Shown here: positions 45,006 to 50,885 of the stretch, in pieces
Layout: each line of letters opens with the position of its first letter
How positions within the stretch are numbered: the stretch's first letter is position 1
NCBI RefSeq assembly: GCF_030227225.1
Contig: NZ_JASPHQ010000018.1
Span: 1 to 50,885, forward strand
From: Corynebacterium rhinophilum
Lineage (GTDB): Bacteria > Actinomycetota > Actinomycetes > Mycobacteriales > Mycobacteriaceae
Direction of reading: 5' to 3'
DNA: 50,885 nucleotides
Notes under the pieces: generated by a model
Database searches by the model: none
What the model was told of the DNA's origin: nothing
What the model saw: the letters and a program-made list of their open reading frames with translations, nothing else
Made by a program: the position numbers and the translations under genes

Positions 45006-45728
45006 ATGGCTGACCGCACACCGACCACCGCCACGCCCCCGGGGCGGGTGCTGGTCGTCGATGATGAACAACCCCTGGCTCAGATGGTGGCCTCCTACCT
45101 CATCAGGGCCGGCTTCGATACCCGCCAGGCTCACACCGGCACCCAGGCCGTGGACGAGGCTCGTCGCTTTTCCCCTGATGTTGTGGTGCTGGATCTGGGG
45201 CTGCCCGAACTCGACGGCCTGGAGGTGTGCCGACGGATCCGCACCTTCTCGGACTGCTACATTCTCATGCTCACCGCGCGTGGCAGCGAGGACGACAAGA
45301 TCAGCGGTTTGACCTTGGGGGCGGATGACTACATCACCAAACCTTTTAGCATCCGGGAACTGGTGACCCGGGTGCATGCGGTGCTGCGCCGCCCGCGCAC
45401 CAGCACCACCCCACCGCAGGTGACCACCTCCTTGATCGTTGGTGACCTCATCCTTGACCCCGTCGCCCATCAGGTGCGGGTGGGGGAGACGACCGTGGAG
45501 CTCACCCGCACGGAGTTCGAGCTGCTGGTTGCCCTGGCCCTGCGCCCCGGCCAGGTGCTGACCCGCCACGACCTGGTCACCGAGGTCTGGGACACCACCT
45601 GGGTCGGTGATGAACGCATCGTCGATGTCCACATCGGCAACTTGCGTCGCAAGCTCGGCACCGACACCCGGGGCCGGGGGTTTATCGACACCGTGCGTGG
45701 CGTGGGCTACCGGGTGGAGCAGCCATGA
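45006..45728 (+). CDS. copR: Copper-responsive response regulator
   Basis: OmpR-type regulator of 240 residues. The receiver domain has the acidic pair in VLVVDDEQPL, the phospho-acceptor Asp in VVVLDLGLPELDG and the Lys in DYITKPFSIREL. The C-terminal winged helix (LTRTEFELLVALALRPGQVL) ends in RGVGYRVE. The start at 45006 is chosen: AATACT lies 7 nt before it and an upstream start at 44889 would translate the CopR box. The copS ATG overlaps its stop. It switches on copper resistance when CopS senses copper. Confidence 0.9.
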   Translation: MADRTPTTATPPGRVLVVDDEQPLAQMVASYLIRAGFDTRQAHTGTQAVDEARRFSPDVVVLDLGLPELDGLEVCRRIRTFSDCYILMLTARGSEDDKISGLTLGADDYITKPFSIRELVTRVHAVLRRPRTSTTPPQVTTSLIVGDLILDPVAHQVRVGETTVELTRTEFELLVALALRPGQVLTRHDLVTEVWDTTWVGDERIVDVHIGNLRRKLGTDTRGRGFIDTVRGVGYRVEQP

Positions 45729-46853
45729 ATCACGGACCCGGCCTGACCTTCCGCTTCCTGGCCGCCCAGGTGTTGGTCGTGGTTATTAGCCTGCTGGTGG
45801 CCGTGGCCGTGGCCACGATGGTGGGTCCGACCCTGTTCCATGATCATATGTTGATGACCGGCCGGGAGGACCCCTCGCTGGAGCTGTTCCATGCCGAGCA
45901 GGCCTACCGGGGCGCCAACCTGATCACCCTGGCCGTCGCCCTGCCCACCGCCTTGATCAGCGCCCTGCTTGCCAGCCTGTGGTTATCGCGTCGTCTGCGC
46001 ACCCCCCCTGCAGGATCTCACCCGCGCCGCTACCAGCCTGACGGCCGGCAACTCCCGTATCCGCGTGCCCGCCGGAAAAGCAGGCCCCGAGGTCACCACC
46101 CTGGCGCATGCCTTCAACACCATGGCCGATCGGCTGGAACACACCGAACAGGTCCGCCGCCAGATGCTCTCTGATCTGGCCCACGAAATGGGCACCCCCT
46201 TATCGGTGCTTACGGTCTACCTCGATGGTCTCCAGGACGGGGTCGTGGACTGGAATAATGCCACCCACACGATCATGGCTGACCAACTCACCCGCCTGAC
46301 CCGGTTGATGGAAGACATTGACGATGTCTCCCGGGCCCAGGAACACCGGATCGATTTGGACCTGGCGGAGGAAGGGCTCGGGGATCTGCTCCATACCGCC
46401 GCTGCTGCCGCGGGGGAGGCTTATGCTGACAAAGGCGTCGATTTACAGGTCGAGACCATTACGGACACCGCCCGGGTGCTCGTGGACCGGCAACGCTTCG
46501 GCCAGGTGATGAGCAATCTCCTTTCGAACGCGCTACGACACACCCCGGCCGGCGGGCAGGTCCGGATCAGCGTCCACCGACAGGGGGCGTCCACCGCACT
46601 CATCCACGTCGCCGATGACGGCGAGGGCATCCCGCCTGACCAGCTCAGATACATCTTCGAACGCTTCTACCGGGGGGATGCCGCCCGCAGCCGGGACGAC
46701 GGCGGGGCCGGTATCGGTCTGACCATCTCCAAGGCATTGATCGAGGCCCACGGCGGCACTCTCACCGCCACCTCCCCCGGACCCGGTCGCGGAGCGGTGT
46801 TTGCCCTCCGCCTCCCGCTGTCCCCTCCCGACAGTGAGGAGGCTGCTCGGTGA
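45725..46853 (+). pseudogene. copS: Copper-sensing histidine kinase, frameshifted at a C-run
   Basis: Membrane kinase. The first frame (from 45725) has helix 1 (FLAAQVLVVVISLLVAVAVA), a short outer loop with His and Met (FHDHMLM), and helix 2 (LITLAVALPTALISALLASL). After RLRTP the frame moves; the next frame gives a HAMP-like region (LTAGNSRIRVPAG), the phospho-His in DLAHEMGTPLSVL, and an ATPase domain with NLLSNALRH, DDGEGIPP and GGAGIGLTISKAL. The break is in a run of seven C at 46002-46008; six would restore one frame of about 375 residues. It may be a true lesion, phase variation or a base error. Confidence 0.82.
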
Positions 46854-46892
46854 CCACACCCTGCCCCGCGTGAGAGCCGCGCCCTCCACCCA

Positions 46893-46922
46893 TTGAAAAT
46901 ATACCCCTGGGGGGTATATGCT
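46893..46922 (+). promoter_or_regulatory. CsoR-type operator inside a promoter
   Basis: TTGAAA (46893-46898) and TATGCT (46917-46922) are -35 and -10 with an 18-nt spacer. The spacer and -10 carry an inverted repeat ATATACCCC/GGGGGTATAT (46899-46919), the pattern bound by copper-sensing CsoR/RicR repressors. It controls the chaperone and copB unit. No csoR gene is in the window. Confidence 0.75.
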
Positions 46923-46967
46923 AGAGAGTGGCATCGCCGCATCCCACCGACTCGTAGGAGCTTTCCC

Positions 46968-47294
46968 ATGATCACCTCCCCGCCCCGCCTCTTGCCGATG
47001 GCCTCCCACGGCTGCAGCTGTTGCGGACCTGCCTCACGTGCCGACACCGCCTCCATCCCTGCCGCCAGCGACTCGTCAGCAGGAGGGTCCTCCCCTAGCT
47101 ACCAGGTCACCGGCCTGGCCTGCGGGCACTGCGCGAAAAGCGTGACCCAGGCCCTTCAGGCCCTCCCCCAGGTCGACGACGTCCAGATTGATCTCGCTGC
47201 TGGTGGAGTTCCCACCGTCACGGTCACCGGTGTCGTACCTCCGGAGATGGTTCGCCGGGCCATCGAGGAGGCTGGCTACACCGTCTTATCCTGA
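46968..47294 (+). CDS. Copper chaperone with HMA domain (CopZ-like)
   Basis: 108 residues from the ATG at 46968 (TAGGAG 8 nt upstream). The C-terminal 65 residues form an HMA domain with the copper site GLACGHCAKSV. The N-terminal 40 residues are unusual for a chaperone: they hold a separate HGCSCCGPASR cysteine motif and a Ser/Ala-rich linker. It should carry Cu(I) in the cytosol to the ATPase encoded 51 nt downstream. The CsoR-type operator lies upstream of it. Confidence 0.82.
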   Translation: MITSPPRLLPMASHGCSCCGPASRADTASIPAASDSSAGGSSPSYQVTGLACGHCAKSVTQALQALPQVDDVQIDLAAGGVPTVTVTGVVPPEMVRRAIEEAGYTVLS

Positions 47295-47345
47295 TCAGTT
47301 TTACCCATCATCTCGACCCCGACCGGGTTGAGCGAAAGGAACGTC

Positions 47346-49568
47346 ATGAGCACTCCCCACCATTCGGGTGATCACCCCGCTCCGGAAACAGACCACACCC
47401 ACCACCCGGATCATGCCAGCCACGAACACCACGCAGATGCCGACACCCACGGCCAGGCAATGCCCCACGATCACCCGCATTCCGCCCCGGACGAAGACCA
47501 CCACGTTCATGGTCACAGCGAACACGCCGGACACAGCACCGCAATGTTTCGGGACCGCTTCTGGTGGTCGCTGATTTTGTCCATTCCCGTCGTTATTTTC
47601 AGCCCCATGGTCGCCCACCTGCTTGGCTACCACCTCCCGGCATTCCCCGGATCCACCTGGATCCCCCCGGTGCTGGGCACGATCATCTTCGTCTACGGCG
47701 GAACGCCTTTCCTCAAGGGCGGATGGAAAGAACTGAAATCTCGCCAACCCGGGATGATGCTCCTGATCGCCATGGCCATCACCGTGGCGTTTGTCGCCTC
47801 CTGGGTCACCACTCTGGAGCTGGGTGGTTTTGACCTGGACTTCTGGTGGGAGCTGGCCCTGCTGGTGACCATCATGCTGCTGGGCCACTGGCTGGAGATG
47901 CGCGCTCTCGGGGCCGCGTCCTCCGCGCTTGACGCGCTGGCTGCCCTGCTGCCGGATGAGGCCGAGAAAGTCATCGACGGGACCACCCGCACCGTGGCCA
48001 TCTCCGAGCTGGTCGTCGACGACGTCGTTCTGGTGAGGGCCGGTGCCCGGGTGCCGGCCGACGGAACCATCCTCGACGGAGCCGCCGAATTCGATGAGGC
48101 GATGATCACCGGCGAATCCCGTCCCGTCTTCCGCGACACCGGTGACAAGGTGGTCGCCGGTACTGTGGCCACCGACAACACCGTCCGCATCCGGGTGGAG
48201 GCTACCGGCGGGGACACCGCCCTGGCTGGGATCCAACGCATGGTTGCCGACGCCCAGGAGTCCTCCTCCCGGGCCCAGGCCCTGGCGGATCGGGCGGCGG
48301 CGTTGTTGTTCTGGTTCGCGCTGATCTCCGCTCTGATCACCGCGGTGGTGTGGACCATCATCGGCAGCCCGGACGATGCCGTGGTGCGCACGGTTACGGT
48401 GCTGGTCATCGCTTGCCCGCATGCCCTGGGCCTAGCGATTCCGCTGGTCATTGCGATCTCCAGCGAGCGGGCCGCGAAATCCGGGGTGCTCATCAAGGAC
48501 CGGATGGCGCTCGAGCGGATGCGCACCATCGACGTGGTGCTCTTCGACAAAACCGGCACCCTGACCGAGGGTGCGCACGCGGTCACCGGTGTCGCGGCAG
48601 CTGTCGGCGTCACCGAGGGCGAGCTACTGGCCCTCGCCGCCGCTGCGGAGGCCGACAGCGAGCACCCCGTGGCCCGCGCCATCGTGGCGGCCGCGGCCGC
48701 CCATCCCGAGGCCTCCCGTCGGCAAATCCGTGCAACTGGTTTCAGCGCCGCCTCCGGCCGGGGAGTCCGGGCCACTGTCGATGGCGCTGAGATCCTCGTG
48801 GGCGGGCCGAACATGCTGCGCGAGTTCAACCTCACCACCCCGGCCGAGCTCACCGACACCACCAGTGCCTGGACCGGGCGTGGGGCCGGTGTGCTCCATA
48901 TTGTCCGCGACGGTCAGATCATCGGTGCGGTGGCCGTCGAGGACAAGATCCGCCCCGAATCCCGCGCCGCTGTGAAAGCCCTGCAGGAACGCGGGGTGAA
49001 GGTCGCGATGATCACCGGCGACGCGCAACAGGTGGCCCAGGCGGTTGGTCAGGACCTAGGCATTGATGAGGTCTTCGCCGAGGTCCTGCCCCAGGACAAA
49101 GACACCAAGGTCACGCAGCTGCAGGACCGGGGTGTGAGCGTGGCCATGGTCGGTGACGGTGTCAATGACGCCCCCGCTCTGACCCGCGCGGACGTCGGTA
49201 TCGCCATTGGTGCCGGCACGGATGTGGCCATGGAATCTGCCGGGGTGGTCCTAGCCAGTGATGACCCGCGGGCAGTGCTGTCGATGATTGAGCTGTCCCA
49301 GACCAGCTACCGCAAGATGATCCAGAACCTGATCTGGGCCTCTGGCTACAACATCCTCGCCGTGCCGCTGGCTGCCGGAGTGCTCGCCTCGATCGGGTTC
49401 GTGCTGTCCCCGGCCGTGGGCGCGATCTTGATGTCTGCCTCGACCATCGTGGTGGCCCTGAACGCCCAGCTGTTGCGCCGCATTGATCTGGAGCCGGCTC
49501 ACCTGGCTCCGACCGACGGGAAGGAGGAACACAGTAGGTCGATATCCCCCGTAACCGTTACTGACTGA
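47346..49568 (+). CDS. copB: Copper-exporting P-type ATPase, CPH class (CopB)
   Basis: Membrane pump of 740 residues. A His-rich N-terminal tail (about 1-60, repeats of HH and DHxH) replaces the usual HMA domain. Motifs: TGES in the actuator, CPH in the transmembrane site (VIACPHALGLA), DKTGT, the HP pair in SEHPVARAI, and GDGVNDAPAL. CPH with a His-rich tail marks the P1B-3 group, which exports copper, often as Cu(II). The ATG at 47346 has GAAAGGA upstream. In C. glutamicum the homologous copB is induced by copper. It is transcribed with the chaperone gene. Confidence 0.93.
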   Translation: MSTPHHSGDHPAPETDHTHHPDHASHEHHADADTHGQAMPHDHPHSAPDEDHHVHGHSEHAGHSTAMFRDRFWWSLILSIPVVIFSPMVAHLLGYHLPAFPGSTWIPPVLGTIIFVYGGTPFLKGGWKELKSRQPGMMLLIAMAITVAFVASWVTTLELGGFDLDFWWELALLVTIMLLGHWLEMRALGAASSALDALAALLPDEAEKVIDGTTRTVAISELVVDDVVLVRAGARVPADGTILDGAAEFDEAMITGESRPVFRDTGDKVVAGTVATDNTVRIRVEATGGDTALAGIQRMVADAQESSSRAQALADRAAALLFWFALISALITAVVWTIIGSPDDAVVRTVTVLVIACPHALGLAIPLVIAISSERAAKSGVLIKDRMALERMRTIDVVLFDKTGTLTEGAHAVTGVAAAVGVTEGELLALAAAAEADSEHPVARAIVAAAAAHPEASRRQIRATGFSAASGRGVRATVDGAEILVGGPNMLREFNLTTPAELTDTTSAWTGRGAGVLHIVRDGQIIGAVAVEDKIRPESRAAVKALQERGVKVAMITGDAQQVAQAVGQDLGIDEVFAEVLPQDKDTKVTQLQDRGVSVAMVGDGVNDAPALTRADVGIAIGAGTDVAMESAGVVLASDDPRAVLSMIELSQTSYRKMIQNLIWASGYNILAVPLAAGVLASIGFVLSPAVGAILMSASTIVVALNAQLLRRIDLEPAHLAPTDGKEEHSRSISPVTVTD

Positions 49569-49615
49569 CCTTGTCTCTCGACCCCTAACTCACACCACCT
49601 TTGAAAGGAACGCTC

Positions 49616-50230
49616 ATGAAACGCAGCATTACCCTCGCCGCCTTGGTACTGACCTCCACCCTGGCGCTGACCGCCTGCAGCGACGCCACCGACAACTCCG
49701 ACGATGCCGACACCACCAGCACCACGACGGCAACCGCAGAGACCAACGAGACCCACCAGGAAGACACCACCACTGCCGACGAAGAGCACGGCGGGCACGA
49801 CCACCCTGCCGACGGCGGGGCACCGCCGGCAGGCATTGAAGAGGCCGAGGATCCCACGTACCCGGTGGGCACCGAGGTCATCCTCACCGCTGACCACATG
49901 CCCGGCATGGACGGGGCCACCGCCACCATTTCCGGGGCGTTTGACACCACGACCTATTCGGTCAGCTACACCCCCGCCGAGGGTGGGGCCCCGGTTACCG
50001 ACCACCGCTGGGTCGTCCATGAGGAGCTCGTCGATCCGGGTCAGGCCCCCCTGCCCGACGGGGCGAGCGTTGTCCTGGATGCCGAGCACATGTCCGGCAT
50101 GAAGGGTGCTGAGGCCACCATCGATTACTCCACCGAGGAGACGGTCTACATGGTTGATCTCACCGTCGACGGGATGACGATGACCAACCACAAGTGGGTC
50201 ACCGAGAGCGAGATCCAACCCGCCGAATAG
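49616..50230 (+). CDS. YdhK-type lipoprotein with two DUF1541 repeats
   Basis: 204 residues. The leader KRSITLAALVLTSTLALTAC ends in a lipobox Cys; a Thr/Asp/His-rich stretch (about 25-65, with EEHGGHDH) follows. Two tandem DUF1541 units of about 60 residues come next, each with HMPGM or HMSGM and a TDHRW/TNHKW ending. DUF1541 proteins occur beside copper pumps. The His/Met content suggests copper binding outside the membrane, but this is inference. It follows copB by 47 nt with GAAAGGA upstream. A start at 49601 adds 5 residues and is less likely. Confidence 0.85.
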   Translation: MKRSITLAALVLTSTLALTACSDATDNSDDADTTSTTTATAETNETHQEDTTTADEEHGGHDHPADGGAPPAGIEEAEDPTYPVGTEVILTADHMPGMDGATATISGAFDTTTYSVSYTPAEGGAPVTDHRWVVHEELVDPGQAPLPDGASVVLDAEHMSGMKGAEATIDYSTEETVYMVDLTVDGMTMTNHKWVTESEIQPAE

Positions 50231-50400
50231 TCCACCCACCCTGAACCGCGAGACCAGACAAGGCACCCGCTCCAGAGTCGGTCATCAATCGCTGCCGACC
50301 ATGCCGCAGCACACCAGCCACACACGGAACCTGCACGCCCACAGGGCCCACGCTGAGGTAGACCTTCTGTGTCACTGCTTCTCTTAGTCAGGGAAATATG

Positions 50401-50438
50401 CCCTGGAATGACCCTGGTGACAGGAGTTCATTCCAGGG
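50401..50438. terminator. Terminator of the copB unit
   Basis: CCCTGGAATGA (50401-50411) and TCATTCCAGGG (50428-50438) are perfect 11-bp arms with a 16-nt loop. Only a short CTTT follows. It ends just before the IS6-type element. Confidence 0.6.
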
Positions 50439-50442
50439 CTTT

Positions 50443-50885
50443 GGGTGCTGTTGCAAAGTTGGGGCAGTAGGAAGGGCGACGTGAACTAATCACAGCCATG
50501 GGTATTTTCTCGGGTCGTCATTTCCCCCGTGACATTATTCTGTGGGCAGTGGGTGGTACTGCCGCTACGGGGTGAGCTACCGCGATCTGGAGGAAATGAT
50601 GACCGAGCGGGGCGTGCCGGTTGATCACACCAGGATCTACCGCTGGGTCTAGAAATACGCCCCTGAGCTGGACAAGCAAACACGGTGGTACCGGCAGGTA
50701 CCTGACTGGCAAGCTAGTTCCTGGCGGGTGGATGAGACCTATATCCGGGTCGGCGGCAGGTGGTGCTACCTCTATCGGGCGATCACCGCCGGTGACCAGA
50801 CCTTGGAGTTTTACCTCTCTTCGAATCGGAACGTGGCCGCAGCGAAGTGTTTCCTGGCCAAGGCCGTCAGATCCAATGCGTCAGC
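50443..50885 (+). mobile_element. IS6-family element, truncated by the window edge
   Basis: The left terminal repeat GGGTGCTGTTGCAAAGTT (50443 on) matches the GGCTCTGTTGCAAA type of IS6/IS26-like elements. The transposase frame starts 55 nt inside. The right end is beyond the window. With the IS3 element it brackets the copper island. Confidence 0.85.
50498..50885 (+). pseudogene. IS6-family transposase, frameshift plus amber stop, partial
   Basis: From the ATG at 50498 the frame reads GIFSGRHFPRDIILWAV and then slips by one base near 50552 to continue as WYCRYGVSYRDLEEMMTERG. TAG at 50650-50652 stands where the family has Gln (RIYRWV-Q-KYAPEL). The DDE core starts at SSWRVDETYIRVGGRW, with the first catalytic Asp present. 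The window ends before the other catalytic residues. Confidence 0.8.

Noticed and set aside
17518..50652. Stop-codon recoding (TGA or TAG read as amino acids)
   Set aside because: Both codons end normal genes in the window, and no selenocysteine-type element or suppressor signal is visible. Point lesions explain the cases better.

Overview
The window looks like a chromosomal stretch of a Corynebacterium. The evidence is the gene families present (bioB followed by a bsaP-type accessory gene, a DUF222-HNH nuclease, a corynebacterial-style betA/betT/betB locus, a copper cluster ordered as in C. glutamicum), the operator types (BioQ, CopR and CsoR boxes), the GC-rich coding sequence and the many promoters whose -10 hexamer lies 6-8 nt before the start codon, which is the leaderless pattern common in corynebacteria. 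The species cannot be named from the sequence. No rRNA, tRNA or CRISPR array was seen.

Layout. (1) 1-5640 is a disturbed region: a nucleotide-sugar-epimerase-like gene cut by a dead IS256-family element, a metal module (CmtR repressor plus an SPC-type P1B ATPase), and gene-poor DNA with one 42-residue membrane peptide. (2) 5788-11760 is choline to glycine betaine: betA divergent from the choline transporter betT and betB. (3) 11829-17516 holds a short-chain dehydrogenase, a flavin reductase, an AlkB-like dioxygenase, a small membrane protein, a hexapeptide acetyltransferase and an HrpB helicase. (4) 17518-28313 holds a TauE-type permease with an internal stop, an AbrB-type membrane protein, a DUF885 peptidase, a LOG protein, a ROK regulator, a HAD hydrolase, a small membrane protein behind a ribosome-site hairpin, ferritin, a SulP transporter, and a purine salvage pair (phosphoribosyltransferase and AMP nucleosidase). 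(5) 28314-33860 holds a toxin-like relic, an ArsR/MFS efflux pair with its operator, a lipase, a sirtuin, and a lone AAA/DUF4143 ATPase whose 5' end lies in a four-unit 23-bp repeat array. (6) 33875-39947 holds bioB-bsaP under a BioQ box, an M20 peptidase, a CHY zinc-finger/membrane trio, an HNH nuclease and a LURP-one-like gene with an amber stop. (7) 39963-50885 is a mobile copper island: an MFS gene cut by an IS3 element, an exonuclease stub, then copO, cueP, copR, copS, a copper chaperone, copB and a DUF1541 lipoprotein, ending at a broken IS6-family element.

How the parts work together. The copper island is a full envelope-plus-efflux defence: a secreted multicopper oxidase, the CueP lipoprotein, a CPH-type ATPase and a metallochaperone, controlled by CopRS through a direct-repeat box and by a CsoR-type repressor whose gene is not in the window. 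A second metal module (CmtR and its ATPase) lies at the other end beside another IS. Several otherwise intact frames carry one lesion (TGA in the TauE gene, TAG in the LURP gene, a seven-C run in copS, lesions in all three IS elements). These are either real decay or assembly errors and should be read against raw data.

The best candidate for something little described is the DUF4143 ATPase with its A-B-B-A repeat array. The hairpin that buries the ribosome site of the 117-residue membrane protein is the next most interesting signal.
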